From Whalleya microplaca (lineage: Eukaryota; Ascomycota; Sordariomycetes; Xylariales; Xylariaceae): DNA of 64,000 nucleotides. Positions 1 to 11,581 of this stretch are shown piece after piece. Made by a program: the position numbers and the translations under genes. How positions within the stretch are numbered: the first letter of the stretch is position 1; each line of letters starts with the position of its first letter. The DNA is taken from positions 806,001 through 870,000 of the forward strand of contig MU385722.1 of the NCBI GenBank assembly GCA_022497155.1, given 5' to 3'. The notes below the pieces were generated by a model, which was not told where the DNA came from, did not search any database, and saw only the letters and a program-made list of their open reading frames with translations.

Positions 1-1025
1 TGATGATCTGGCTGGGTGGGCGAGTTGATTGGGCGACAGGAACGGGGTCTGGTCAAGGTCAAGGCCACGGCGGTTCCAAGGTGGTGCCAAGGTTGCAAAA
101 GGGCACGCGGAGACGCGAAATGAGATTGATGAGAAAAAAGGGCGTGGGGACGACGCGGTAGGCACACGCGTAAAGTGCACCTGCACCATTAACCGTAATT
201 GGGTCTTAACGGGGCAGGCATGGGGCTTATATTTACATATACGTATTTACATGCTGCATACATACATATTGACATATTGACATCAATAAGCAGTCGGCAT
301 CCCGAGGTCCATTCCAAGCATCCAAGTACATACCCAAGTATCTACGTGTATATACAGGTATCTAAGTACCGTGTCAGTCTATATTGATAATCGTGCTATG
401 TAGGCTGGTAGTTAAGAACGATTGCAAGTATTGCACCGTCAACATCTTTGATAAATGAACTTGAACGAGTATTTTATGACTGCTGGGAAAACAGCTTACA
501 TATTGATTAGCTTAGTTGCAGTCCTAGTCGTCTGTTTCCTTTCATGTTACATATTCTACCAGCCTGTTGGTAACACTTCTAAGTGTGCTGGCGTGCCTCC
601 ATGTTGCTGCTTGCTTTTTCCATCCTCCAAGAAAGACATTCATTCGTCCAGATCTTCCAGTCTATTGGCATGGCACGCCACTGTTGACTCTAAAGCAGTT
701 GACCTGTAATCATGGACTGACCAATATTGTCGATCTCTATCGACTTGAGGGCATATACGAAGTAGGTATCTTATTCCCTGCTCTCCGTGTTGGCTACCTA
801 GGTACCTAGGTATGCACTAGAGATTTTACCAACCAACAACTTCATCTATCCTCAAGTGAGATTCTTGATTTTATTAGTATCTTTGAATAAAACTATGCTC
901 ATCCTACACTTACATTGCTCGCGTTGTCAGTATGGTATCTCACTTCACTTGCTACTTCCCCTACTTGCATCTGTTTCCATGGGCGCTCTGAAGCCGTTTT
1001 CCAAATCTAACACAGGTAAAACACT
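1..1025. other. Intergenic, no gene seen
   Basis: No reading frame here has coding character. The stretch is AT-rich with runs of TACATA/GTACAT, and has a double ACCTAGGT palindrome at 795-812. The last part is presumably the promoter and leader of the ankyrin gene that starts at 1026. Confidence 0.6.
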
Positions 1026-2841
1026 ATGCCTGAGTCCGTCTCCCTGCGAACGCTCGTCGGCGGCGTCCAAGATGCATGTGGAGCTATTGCCCACTCTCTC
1101 GTGAACTTGAGAAACACCGTCTCGTCAACGCAGACCAGCCTGCTCCCCATGGCCGCAGAGTGCTTCACTACGATGACACTTCTGGGACGACTGGGGAGGC
1201 TGCTGGGACCTGGCAAGCCCGCAGATTCTGATAGAGCAAATGGCAAGGCTGGCGGTCAGATAGGGGATCTCGAAGCTTGTTTCGAAGTGATCGTCCAATC
1301 GATCTCCGAGATCATCCTGGACGTCGATTACGAGATTACTCGATTGCGGCGTTATTCCGCGTGGGGAGACCCCCTTGCATCCTCCAAGTTCGTACCCGTC
1401 TTGCAGGACTTCTTCATAGATGCGAAATTCGGTTTGCGAAGAAACCGCTCATCCCTAGCCTTGATGCTGGATTGTCTTCAGAGGTAAGTGAAACGGCAGC
1501 TAGGTAATGAGAAATCAGGTTACGAATGCCTTGGTTGGTGCAGAGACAATTCTGTCTCATTTAATCCAGAACTCCCTAGTCAACTAACCTGGCGTTAGTG
1601 GAAACTTGTTGGAGGCAACCATCCAATTGTTCGACCAGAGTACTTTGACATTGCTGCCGTCTGAGAAGTCGGCAGAGCCATCGAGGTTGCGGCCTATGGT
1701 AGCGATTAGCCTACACAAAGTCTCAAGGCAACGGGATATACAGCAGCAGCTCGCCAAGTACCGACCCAAGCACGCACGACCTCACAAGGTTGAATCGAAG
1801 CGTATTCGAAAATTGCACAATGCCATCGATAGGTGTAACTACGGTGCCGTACACAAATGCCTTTCAGACAAGGTTAACCCAAACACGCCGCTGGAACCAC
1901 TAGGGGTCATGCCGATTCATCGGGCTTTCAACCAAGTGGAAATCTCACTTGCTTCTGATGACGAGGTTGCTGCACGGGAGTCGGCGTCGATTGTCACAGC
2001 CCTCGTCGTTGCTGGGGCCAGACTGGAAGTACTGGATGAGCATGGCCGATCACCTCTTATATGCGCGGTCAAGAACGAGATGTCCGACTCCCTCATAACA
2101 TTGATGTTGGAGTTTGGTGCATCCGTGAATGCTACGGACAGACAGAGGAATACGGCTCTCCATCATGCAGCAACGAAGGCTGCTCTGGATGTCATGGGAA
2201 ATGCCCATGTCATCCAAATATTGCTTGTACACGGCGCGGACCAGAGTCTAAGGAACGAAAGGGGCCGCACCGCTCTCCACGAGGCACTGTCATGCGAACG
2301 CCTCGACCGTGCGCGAGAACTGCTGGATTACGGTGCGAATCTCGAGGTGGCCGACAACTGCAGCTGGACGCCGTTGTTCGGAGCGGTCACGCAAGGGAAC
2401 GCCGCGTTAACGAAGTTGATGTGCGAGCGCGGCGCTGTCGTAGATGCCAAGGACAAGAACGGGCAAACCGTTCTGCACTACGCCATATCCCAGGGTTGCG
2501 AGGAGATCGTGGAGATCCTGGTGGACGCCGGTGCGGACGTCAATCTGATCTCGAGGGGCGAGACGCCTCTCTGCCGGGCAGCATCGAAGTCGAGCCTGTC
2601 GCTCGTCAAGCTGCTCCTGGCACATGGCGCCGACGTCACCCTGCCATCTCCCGGTTATTGTGGTGCTTTGCCGATTCATATCGCGGCCATGGGAAATGAG
2701 CTGGCCGTCCTAGATATTCTCCTAGAGGTGGGGTCCCCGGTGAACGGGCTGGACGATGAGCAACGGACGCCGTTGAGATGGGCGATGGACGGTAGGAAGA
2801 ACGAATTTGTGCATTTCTTGTTGAACAAGGGTGCGGCTTAG
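1026..2841 (+). CDS. Ankyrin-repeat protein with STAND-like N-terminal domain
   Basis: Two exons, 1026-1483 and 1599-2841, give 566 aa. The 115-bp intron has a GTAAGT donor, a CAACTAAC branch site and a TTAG acceptor, and the frame runs on exactly across it. Residues 1-150 are mostly helical (LVGGVQDACGAIAHSLVNLR and a later amphipathic helix) and resemble the N-terminal domain common to fungal STAND/NLR-like and ankyrin proteins; that assignment is tentative. From about residue 220 to the end there are nine or ten ankyrin units, with the TALHHAA, TPLFGAV and GADVN type consensus. They should form a protein-binding solenoid. No NACHT or NB-ARC P-loop is present, so this is a receptor-like scaffold without its own ATPase. 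The ligand is unknown. The repeats are sure; the N-terminal family is uncertain. Confidence 0.85.
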
Positions 2842-4178
2842 TATCATCAACGGACCGTGTATCAGACGCAAGTGCGCCATGGCCTGGAGTTGCTGAGATA
2901 CGTGGATGACGATGAGCCAGATCATTCCTCCGTTAGAGTACCCAAGTTATAGTAATCATAATATCTAATCCGAGTTCTAGTATATTTCATACCCTTTTCT
3001 TGTCATTGATGGAGCTGAGAGATTGCCCGTGTCACTAGAATGGCGTTTCGCAGAGCTCTATATCGTAGGATCAGGGACGACACACCCATATGTACATCTT
3101 GATTTCTTTAACATAGAATCCCTAAACAAAGGGCTCTATTATTCTAATAATGCTTTGGTTACCCTTACCTACCTCGATGCTTATAGGCTGGCATTATCCC
3201 ACGAGGATCTTGACCAATCAAGAATTACATTCATCCAAATCAGGCATGCCGGCCTTGAATGGTTCGCTAGCAGGAGAAACTCGACGATTTGAGATATTCA
3301 ATTGTATTTCAACGATTAGCTAACTGTTAGAGAATGACTATTCGGCTACTGCATGTGACTTGTTATAACATAGGTAGTTTGTTTGGAAGGTCGGCATCAT
3401 ACAAGGAGGCTTATCGTTTAAGTAAATACATATGTATTTACTCGGATAACCTGCAATGTGATATAAAATGTAGTGTTACGAGATGAACATATTATTGGTG
3501 AGATAGCAACACTACATGTACACAATTGATACACGAATAACTAACTACAAAGTTGTTTTCTCAACAACCTCTATATACCCAAAACCTAACGAAGAATCCC
3601 AACGTAGATAGCGCAGATGGAAGAAAGCAAACCTCGGACTCTACTAGAGCTTCCGAATATCGGATAGCATCATCGAGCCATATGCAACAGCTACCCCGCC
3701 CGCTCCTCTTAGTGACCGGGAACCAGGTTACTGACCTTGGCTTGCCTACCTTAGTGCCTTATTCCCGTGAGGTGCTTGTGTTGAATGGAGCTAATAAAGT
3801 GCTTATGTAGCAGCTATGTAGGTACATAATGCTGTAATGGAAGGTTCTTAATGATGATGCCATACTCTCTACTTCTCCCTACATAGATATCATTCAATAT
3901 CATACCGGGAACCGTTGAACGCTAGGCGATATTGCACGATCTCCTACCGAAGTTATCTAGATTTTGTAGTTCGGAGAATCAACTTACCTTACCTTACAAA
4001 AGGGCCTCACCTCCGTGTCTCCCTCTCCCTCTTCCTCGCTTCCCCTACCCCTCACTCCTAGATCTGTAACCGAAGAACCCAGTTCGCCCTCTCACCACCA
4101 TACCACCTCGCTTCCCCTCTACTTACCTAGCTCCCTCCCTATCTACCTACCCAATCCTTACACCCCGCCCAGCCCACC
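2842..4178. other. Intergenic, promoter of the aldo-keto reductase
   Basis: No supported gene. The first part is AT-rich. The last 170 bp are strongly C/T-rich (CCCTCT and CTACCTA runs), which is typical of fungal core promoters and transcript leaders, and sit directly before the ATG at 4179. Confidence 0.5.
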
Positions 4179-5553
4179 ATGCCTCTAATCGCCTCCGCCC
4201 CGCGCGACCGCATCATCCTGGGGCTGATGACGTTCGGCCCCGACGCGGGCGCGGGCGCGCGGGTCACGGACCTCGACGAGTTCAACCGCGTGCTCGACGC
4301 CTTCCAGGCGCGGGGTTACAACGAGGTCGACACCGCGCGCGTCTACATCGACGGCGCGCAGGAAGGGTGGACCGCGAAGACGCGCTGGCGCGAGCGCGGG
4401 CTCACCCTCGCCACCAAGGTCAGGTACCCGGCGCAGGCCGGCGGGAACCAGGCCGAGAAGGTCGCGGAGAGCCTGGACAGCAGTTTGAAGGAGCTGGGGA
4501 CTGATTGTGTTGATGTGAGTCTTGCTTGTCTTGCCTGTTCTGTTTGCCGGTTGTGTGTGTATTTGTGTTTGTATGTGTTGCGGGACAAAAAAGGGGAGGC
4601 CGGCACGGACGGGTTAACTTAGGAGGAAAGAGGCTAATGGGTATACGGTGATAGATTTTGTACCTTCATGCCGCAGACCGCGCCACCCCCTTCGCCGAGA
4701 CGCTCGAGGCTATTGATAAGCTCCACAAGGCCGGGAAATTCGTTCGCTTCGGCATATCTAACTTCACGGCCGCCGAGGTGGCCGAGGTGGTCCTGACGTG
4801 CAAGTACAACGGCTGGGTTCGGCCAAGCATCTACCAGGTTCGTATATAGGGGCTTTCATTTTTCGTCGTTGGATCGGTTTCAGGGGAACTTTGTTCTCGA
4901 CACAACCTGAGAGTTGTGTGCCCTTCGTCCACCATGATCATATTCCACGACACCCCCCCTGAGAATTATCACCTAGTAAGATTGATCGCTGACTCGGGAA
5001 TGTAAAATAGGGGATGTACAACGCGATCACGAGAGGTATCGAACCCGAACTGATTCCCGCGTGCCGGCGGTACGGCCTCGACATCGTCGTGTACAACCCG
5101 ATCGCGGGCGGGCTGTTCAGCGGCAAGATCAAGAGCGTGGACATCGACCCGGCGGAGGGCCGGTTCAGCACGAAGAGCTCGACGGGGGCCAACTACCGCA
5201 ACCGCTACTTCAAGGAGAGCACGTTCCGGGCGCTGCAGACGGTCGAGCGCGCGGTGCAGAAGCACGAGGGCGACGGGCTCACCATGATCGAGACGGCGCT
5301 GCGCTGGGTCGTCCACCACAGCAAGCTCAACATCAAGGGCGGCACCGACGGCATCCTCATCGGCATCAGCTCGTACGAGCAGCTCGAGGGCAATCTCGAT
5401 GCCCTGGAAAAGGGGCCGCTCCCGGACGACGTCGTCCAAGCCCTCGACGAGGCCTGGAGGATTGCCAAGGCGGACGCGCCAAACTACTGGCACAAAGATC
5501 TGTCGTATACGTACGACACGCGCGAGGCACTGTTCGGCGCCAATGCGAAGTAA
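4179..5553 (+). CDS. Aldo-keto reductase, AKR7 / aflatoxin B1-aldehyde reductase-like
   Basis: Three exons, 4179-4514, 4655-4837 and 5011-5553 (introns 140 and 173 bp, all phase 0), give 353 aa. It should be a cytosolic NADPH-dependent reductase of the TIM-barrel AKR superfamily. The AKR tetrad is visible as Asp51 and Tyr56 in EVDTARVY, Lys80 in LATKVRYP and His117 in LYLHAADR. GKFVRFGISNF, SIYQGMYNAITR and YNPIAGGLFSGK match the aflatoxin-aldehyde reductase subgroup closely, as does the C-terminal half with its LRW..HHS and ISSYEQLEGNL motifs. Family members reduce dialdehydes and ketones. The substrate here cannot be told from sequence, and the neighbours suggest no pathway. Exon 1 is very GC-rich. 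Confidence 0.93.
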
Positions 5554-6388
5554 TTCAAGCCAGGTGGCCTTTTGCAAGAGGCACCTACATTTTGTTATAC
5601 CAGTTCTTGGTTTCTCATGTTTAAGTTGCCTGTACGTAACGATTAGACTCGGAAGGAAGGGCTTCAAACCGCCAAGTTAGAGCCAAGGTAGTTCATCATA
5701 TTAGACAAGTGACGAGAAGTGCATCTGGTGAGATGCCCATTGGTGAACGTAGAAGGCATCGTGATGCTGCTGGACCTTGGCGTGATGCACCACATCTCCT
5801 CCAGTGGACCTACCTACCTACGTAAGACTTAAGTACGTAAATTTTAGGGCAATCCTTTTAATCCTGAGCAGGCGAAGCAAAAAGATGACAGATAATCCTT
5901 AGTATGTTACAGACTTGGTAGACCTTCACTATCGTTCAGCACTTGTGAGAATGCAATTCATTCCATCCGATTAGTGCTCACCTGCGACTGATACTTTGTC
6001 AGCTAAAGTTATATATGCCGTCAGTTTCATGATGAGCTTAAGCAGTAGGGCTGATCTAATGAGACGAATGAATAAACTATCATAAACAATGAAAGATTGG
6101 GGTTATCTGTTCACTATCGTCCTGTACCTATAAATATACCAATAATGCAACGAAGTTATGATAGAAAGCCAGGTGGAATGAATGAATGTACTTAACTTAA
6201 GGTGATGATAACACGTAGGTAGGAGTGACAGCCGGACCCAGCCGCGGCCGCCTTATCCGATATCCCAGCTGACAACAGTGTCTCGTTCGGGGGAAGGGCT
6301 CCCTAAAAGAACTGCCCTGATGATCCCCATCTCCAGCCCAAGAGACCCCCAAGCCTCCCCCTATACCTTAGTAATTAGTTGACACGAA

Positions 6389-6424
6389 TACCGCAACAGG
6401 TACCGCAACAGGTACCGCAACAGG
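6389..6424. repeat. 12-bp direct repeat, three perfect copies
   Basis: The unit TACCGCAACAGG occurs three times head to tail, about 740 bp upstream of the transporter start. It may be a binding-site array or simply a young slippage product. Confidence 0.9.
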
Positions 6425-6915
6425 GGGAAGTCTGGTTGATAAGGTTGCATGGGTGCAGCTAAGCGAGCCAACAGCTGTCAAGATTGCAGCTGCGCGCTGG
6501 CGTCATTTCCGCCCGTTCGGTTTACGTGTTTGGTATCAATTTGGACAATTTGGACAATTTGCAGCCAGAAAGTCGGTCTCCCGAATATGCACAATATCTC
6601 ATAACCTTCCTATCACCTGCACCTACATATCTCACTATCTCACTATCTCACACCTGACTTGCACTACATACATACAGACTAACCTGCCTACATATCCGAC
6701 TATACCTAACATTTCTAACATACATATGTACTGTACTGTTCACAAGACCTGATACCTAGATGTGTTCCATACTTACTACCTACTGATGGCAGCAATCTAA
6801 GTCTCTCTCTACTTCCTAGTACTTCTTCTCCCTTGCATTATTACCTATTTTTCACTGTACCGTATACACACTTCACTTCACTTCACTTACATATTTACAT
6901 TACATTAGTTACATT

Positions 6916-6955
6916 ACACACGTACACACACACATACACACACACACATACACAC
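6916..6955. repeat. CA-rich microsatellite
   Basis: An alternating CA/TA tract upstream of the transporter gene. It is probably in the promoter or leader and is likely length-polymorphic. Confidence 0.85.
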
Positions 6956-7159
6956 TTACATACGTATCCATTCCTCCGGCCCCCATTTCTCTTCTCTTCT
7001 GGTCTAATCTCGTCCTGTCCTCGTCTCGCCTGGTCTCTCGTTGGCTGGCAGCTGGTTGGCCCAAACTTCGTATAATTGGACGACGTTATCTCACATAATC
7101 TGATCTGATCTGATCCATCCGTTCCTTTTTCTGCCCTTTCTGTTTATCTATCCTTTTTG

Positions 7160-8932
7160 ATGCCTCCAGAAAACATCCGCCTGTCCAGTATCCCGGCACG
7201 GCTGAACCCAACCACATCGCACCACCCCGAATCCTCGCCTCTCTCAGCAAGCTCGTTCGGCTCCGAGGTCGAAGACTACATCGGCAGTGGCACCGACACC
7301 GTAGGAGGCAGGACGCCCGTGGTCGACCGACGGCTCTCCTTCGTCTTGGAAGACTCGGACGAGTCCGACCTCGAGGACCATTCCCACCAACACCAACACC
7401 ATCGCCATCGCCGCCTCCACCACCACGAACACCACGAACACCACGAACACCACCACAACAACGGCCACCATAAGACTGCAGGATCCGACCCAGGATCCGA
7501 CGCAGACTCCGACGACGATATGTCGGATGCCAGCAGACCCTCCTTCCTCCGCCCTACCGACGGCCGCTCCGGCACACCGCTCCTCAAGAAGAACGACGAT
7601 GACCCCTTAGATCGAGACCGCGGCAGGCCTCGTTACAACAACTCGCGCCCGACCTCGCCGCTGCCCACTCCCTCCATGACCACCCCCTCGGCTCGGACGC
7701 CGCCCGCCTTCTCCCGGCGCTCGACGCTGCGCTCGCGGTCGCCCGACACGGCGGCGCGCATGGCGGCGCGCAAGAAGTACACGTACGCGGCCATCTTCCT
7801 GGTCGTCTCGCTGGTCTCGTTCTGCGTGCAGACGGAGATGGGCCGCTACGTGCAGCACGAGCTGGGCTGGAACAAGGCCTACTGCATGCTGTACCTGACG
7901 CACGGGTCGTGGGCGATGCTGTGGCCGGCGCAGCTGCTCATCCTGCGCGTGCAGAAGTGGAACACGCCGTGGCCCGTCTTCTGGCGCCGCCACGTCTACA
8001 TCCTGCGCTCGACCGCCCACATGGTCGCCGCCCAGGAGCTCGACATCCCGCGCCACGCCATGCGCCGGTCGCCCGTCCCCTACCTGCTGCGCACCACCGC
8101 CTTCATCACCTGCGCCCTCACCGTCGCCGGCCTCAGCTGGTACGTCGCCGTCAACATGACCAGCCCCAGCGACCTGACCGCCATCTACAACTGCTCCGCC
8201 TTCTTCGCCTACGCCTTCAGCGTGCCCCTGCTCAAGGAGAAGCTGCGCCTCGACAAGTCTATCGCCGTGCTGATCGCCATCGCCGGCGTGCTGGTCGTGG
8301 CCTACGGCGACGCGCGCGAGCCCGCCATCGGCGGCTCCGCCCCCGAGACCGAGGCCGGCACGCGCTTCCTCGGCAACATGATCATCGGCGCCGGCAGCGT
8401 GCTGTACGGCCTGTACGAGGTGCTGTACAAGCGGTTCGCGTGCCCGCCGGAGCACATCTCGGCGTCGCGCGGCATGATCTTCGCCAACGCCTTCGGCTCG
8501 TGCATCGGCGCCTTCACCCTGCTCGTCTTCTGGCTGCCGCTGCCCCTCCTGCACGTGCTCGGCTGGGAGACGTTCGAGCTGCCGTCGGGCCGCGCCGCCG
8601 CCTACCTGTGGGTCAGCGTGGTGATGAACGCGACCTTCGCGGGCTCCTTCCTCGTGCTCATCAGCCTGACCAGCCCCGTGCTGAGCTCCGTCGCCGCCCT
8701 GCTGACCATCTTCATGGTCGCGCTCGCCGACTGGGTCTTCATGGGCGAGGCCGTCTCGTTCGCGGCGCTGCTCGGCGGCGCCATGATCGTCGTTGCCTTC
8801 CTCATGCTCAGCTGGAGCACCTGGCGCGAGATGACCGAGGACGCCGAGCGCAAGGCCCACCAGCACGAGGCCGTCCCGCCCGTCGACTGGAGCAGTGAGG
8901 ATAGCGACAAGGACGATGACCGGCTGGACTAA
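7160..8932 (+). CDS. EamA/SLC35-like multipass transporter with His-rich N-terminus
   Basis: A single exon of 590 aa, starting at the ATG at 7160 (MPPENIRL). Residues 1-200 are a cytosolic-type disordered tail, rich in Ser, Pro and acid, with a dense His block around residues 74-105. From about residue 204 some ten hydrophobic segments follow (AAIFLVVSLVSFCVQTEMG, FITCALTVAGLSWYVAVNM, SIAVLIAIAGVLVVAYGD, LVLISLTSPVLSSVAALLTI and others). Two EamA-type halves with GAGSVLYGLYEVLYKRF in the middle indicate the drug/metabolite transporter superfamily, near the fungal SLC35F/vacuolar YML018C-like group. The substrate is unknown. The His block could bind metal, but that is a guess. The C-terminus is short and acidic. 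Long frames on the opposite strand are GC-bias shadows. Confidence 0.88.
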   Translation: MPPENIRLSSIPARLNPTTSHHPESSPLSASSFGSEVEDYIGSGTDTVGGRTPVVDRRLSFVLEDSDESDLEDHSHQHQHHRHRRLHHHEHHEHHEHHHNNGHHKTAGSDPGSDADSDDDMSDASRPSFLRPTDGRSGTPLLKKNDDDPLDRDRGRPRYNNSRPTSPLPTPSMTTPSARTPPAFSRRSTLRSRSPDTAARMAARKKYTYAAIFLVVSLVSFCVQTEMGRYVQHELGWNKAYCMLYLTHGSWAMLWPAQLLILRVQKWNTPWPVFWRRHVYILRSTAHMVAAQELDIPRHAMRRSPVPYLLRTTAFITCALTVAGLSWYVAVNMTSPSDLTAIYNCSAFFAYAFSVPLLKEKLRLDKSIAVLIAIAGVLVVAYGDAREPAIGGSAPETEAGTRFLGNMIIGAGSVLYGLYEVLYKRFACPPEHISASRGMIFANAFGSCIGAFTLLVFWLPLPLLHVLGWETFELPSGRAAAYLWVSVVMNATFAGSFLVLISLTSPVLSSVAALLTIFMVALADWVFMGEAVSFAALLGGAMIVVAFLMLSWSTWREMTEDAERKAHQHEAVPPVDWSSEDSDKDDDRLD

Positions 8933-10108
8933 CCAGCTAGCTAGCCAGTTGATCGGTTTGGTTGAGGATAGGGGAGGCGAAAGTGGGGGAATAAGGGTGT
9001 GGGTATGCATGGACTGAGCAGAGAGTTTTCATTGCGTCTGTGTTTGGCGCGTTGGTGTGTGTCTGGCGTTCTACAATATACTACGGCCGCGGGAAACCTA
9101 CTTCATAACATACATTACATTACATAGAGGGTAAACACCCCGTGTTTATCTATAGAAAGAGGGCAAAGGTTGCCGGATTGGCAGTTCAGGATACCCTTCC
9201 CCGGTTTGGAAAAAAAGAAGAGCATACAATGCCCAAATATAAAGGGCTACATAGCGGATTTTGGGAAGGCCATTTTTGGCCTGTTAACTATATACCGATC
9301 AAATCATCGGTTCGGGCACACCGGAGGGGTCATCATCATTCTTTGACCCCGACAGGCGTTGGGGTTCTTTTCCAGGAGTGGAACGGGGTGGGATGGGAAC
9401 CGGCGTGGTTTTGCTTGGCTGGAACCAGTTTCGGAGCATCGATCAATATCAACTACACTTGATATACATGTATACATACAATGTAAAGGATAATGCGAGA
9501 GAGTGGGTTTGGGCGGTTAGGCGTTGGCCACTTGTGTGTCATGCACCTGTCCGTCATCAATATAGGCAGGCGTTCTGCGGTGCCAGCTAGGAAGGGATTA
9601 TATAAACCAATACATCTATTCCGACTCTGAAGTCCTTGCTAGTCAGTGAGGTAATGAGCATACATTGGCCATCCGGTGAATACTAGTATAATTCCACCGT
9701 CGCTCTATTCATTAGGGAGAGGTACATCCAAAAACAGTATCCTCTCCTGCCCAATTGCATGGGACGGACTCCTGCCTTGATGAGGTGCCTCAGTTCTGCA
9801 CCCAATCCCTTCCAGCAGTTGATACTCTACCCAGACAGCGATTGCAAATGGTGCAGTATGCTAGTCAACTCTACGGGGTTTGGATGCTGCGTATGCTGCG
9901 TGTATATCCACATACTCGAGAAGGGAAGACGAGCGACGCCGTTGAACGCGCAACGCCTCAGCGATCCCTGGCTTCTACTTCATCAGCAAATAGCCCACAT
10001 TACTACTCTCCCAAGCTGGGTGGACAGGATATGGAGTGATGTGTTGAAGGATCGGCTAATCTCAATTGCTTTTTCAAGTCTGAAGTACAACTCTTTTCTC
10101 GAAAGCTA
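8933..10108. other. Intergenic, convergent tails
   Basis: This lies between the end of the transporter (+) and the end of the F-box gene (-). It should hold both 3' ends. Frames seen here, including a long plus frame overlapping the F-box gene, lack coding features. Confidence 0.5.
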
Positions 10109-11581
10109 TCAATGCCAAAGACAACTGAGTGCCAGTGCCTGCTCTATATTCCACTCAAGCGGTGGCCCGCTATGGAGGGGCGCCAGGCGTATGTGTAGGT
10201 CTAGCATTATCTCCTGGTGGAGTCTATGGCGTCGGGCAAAGGGCAAAGAAAGGTGGTATACTGACAAGAAGTTTGAACCGAGAGTATTCGTGACCCCTGC
10301 ACTGTGGCCGTTCGTTACCAGACTGACGGCAGAGCTATTCCCATCTTCGCCCTGTTTAACAAGCACGCCTTCCCGCTCGACTTTCCAATCCTTGACTCCG
10401 CTGATCTCGACGAACTCCACGGCCCTCTCCCAGGCCTCCTGGTCTGCGGAATCACCGCTTTCGAAGATCTGTAGCGTCGCCCAGTTTCCCCGCGGTTGGG
10501 GGCTGGCCGTCAACTCTCGCATGATGAGACTATATGAGGAGTTGCGCTCCATCCAGAGGTCTGCGGGATCAATATGCTTCATCTCGTCCTTGTCTTCCAA
10601 GAGGGGGTTGTTCGGCCGCGGGGTTAGTTGCACAAAGAGGCGATCCAGTTTGGGTAGGTTCTGGAGGAGTATCTCAAAGTGAGAAGAAAGCGGGAAAACG
10701 GCAATGTAGTTAAAGTCGACGATGGTAGGCGGCAGAAGGGGCTTATCATTGGGGTATTCCTCGCAACCAAGCAGAGCCCCGAGCATGGAGGGTGGTCTCC
10801 GAAGAAAGAACTCGTACACCCTATATACTTTGGTAGATGAGCCTTCGTTAAGAAGAATCGAAGTCCAAGGACGGACAGTGAACAGTGGACAGGGTGGTGG
10901 TCTCTTGTACCGAAACGAGCATGTCCGAGGCGATGCAGTTGTTGATCGAGAGGGTCCTGCAACTCCGTTTTCCGGGGATGGGGCCTCCAGATCTGTTCCT
11001 CGCCCATCTAGCGGTTCGTTCGACGGGCTCTCGCGGACGATACCTCGATTAGCTCGGGCCAGCGAGAGAACATGATAAGGGATGCTGAACGTCCAGGCAT
11101 CGTCTAGGAAGAGCATGCGCGACAGGAATGCGGCCAGGGTGGTGGGAGGTGCAATGATGGTGAACCTCAGTGGATCAACGACAGAAAAGAGTTGGTCCCA
11201 GAGCCACTCGAGGTCGACAGAGCGTATCTCCGGCGTGATACGCCTAACATCAGCCTCCTTGTCCACGAAGTCCACGAGCAAGGTGAAGGTGATGACGCGA
11301 TGATCCAACCGGTTATCCTCAAGAAACCGGAGGAGCGGGATGGGATTCAATGTGAAGGCGCTGAGAGAAGACAGCTTGGGTCTCCATAAGATGTGGCGGA
11401 ACAGGCTGGGGAGCACCAGGGAGCGCCAGCTCTTACAGACAAGAGACGCGGTCTTGAGTTTCTTAGATCTGGCGTGTACCATGTCATCGCTCGGCTGATC
11501 GTGTAAATGCACTTCTGACGGGGCAGGGCCATCGAGAAAATGGAAGATGTGTATCAATAGCTCGGGCGGGATGCGGTCCAT
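10109..11581 (-). CDS. F-box protein
   Basis: A single exon of 490 aa. I chose the ATG at 11581 because the protein then begins MDRIPPELLIHIFHFLDG, a classic F-box start; the frame extends five codons upstream only through a TTG. The F-box (about residues 1-60, ending with ASLVCKSWRSLVLPSLFRHI) binds Skp1 and makes the protein a candidate substrate adaptor of an SCF ubiquitin ligase. The rest contains no clear WD or LRR repeats but has the scattered Leu and aromatic pattern of the many lineage-specific fungal F-box proteins. The substrate is unknown. A Ser/Pro-rich loop lies around residues 190-225. Confidence 0.87.
   Translation of the reverse strand: MDRIPPELLIHIFHFLDGPAPSEVHLHDQPSDDMVHARSKKLKTASLVCKSWRSLVLPSLFRHILWRPKLSSLSAFTLNPIPLLRFLEDNRLDHRVITFTLLVDFVDKEADVRRITPEIRSVDLEWLWDQLFSVVDPLRFTIIAPPTTLAAFLSRMLFLDDAWTFSIPYHVLSLARANRGIVRESPSNEPLDGRGTDLEAPSPENGVAGPSRSTTASPRTCSFRYKRPPPCPLFTVRPWTSILLNEGSSTKVYRVYEFFLRRPPSMLGALLGCEEYPNDKPLLPPTIVDFNYIAVFPLSSHFEILLQNLPKLDRLFVQLTPRPNNPLLEDKDEMKHIDPADLWMERNSSYSLIMRELTASPQPRGNWATLQIFESGDSADQEAWERAVEFVEISGVKDWKVEREGVLVKQGEDGNSSAVSLVTNGHSAGVTNTLGSNFLSVYHLSLPFARRHRLHQEIMLDLHIRLAPLHSGPPLEWNIEQALALSCLWH

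Larger units (their letters stand above)
5554..7159. other. Intergenic with short tandem repeats
   Basis: No gene seen. The stretch holds a 12-bp triplicate at 6389-6424, a TTTGGACAA duplicate near 6540-6560, TCTCACTA repeats near 6630, and a CA-rich tract at 6916-6955. The last kilobase is pyrimidine-rich and probably carries the promoter and leader of the transporter that starts at 7160. Confidence 0.5.

Noticed and set aside
7909..8898. A 329-codon plus frame inside the transporter
   Set aside because: Out-of-frame, Arg/Ala/His-rich low complexity; the transporter frame has clear membrane segments instead.
7607..9010. A 467-codon open frame on the minus strand
   Set aside because: It mirrors the GC-rich transporter gene and translates to low-complexity Ala/Gly/Glu/Val/His sequence with no domain; a codon-bias shadow.
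9759..10682. A 307-codon plus frame overlapping the F-box gene
   Set aside because: The opposite strand has a clear F-box start; this frame has no domain.
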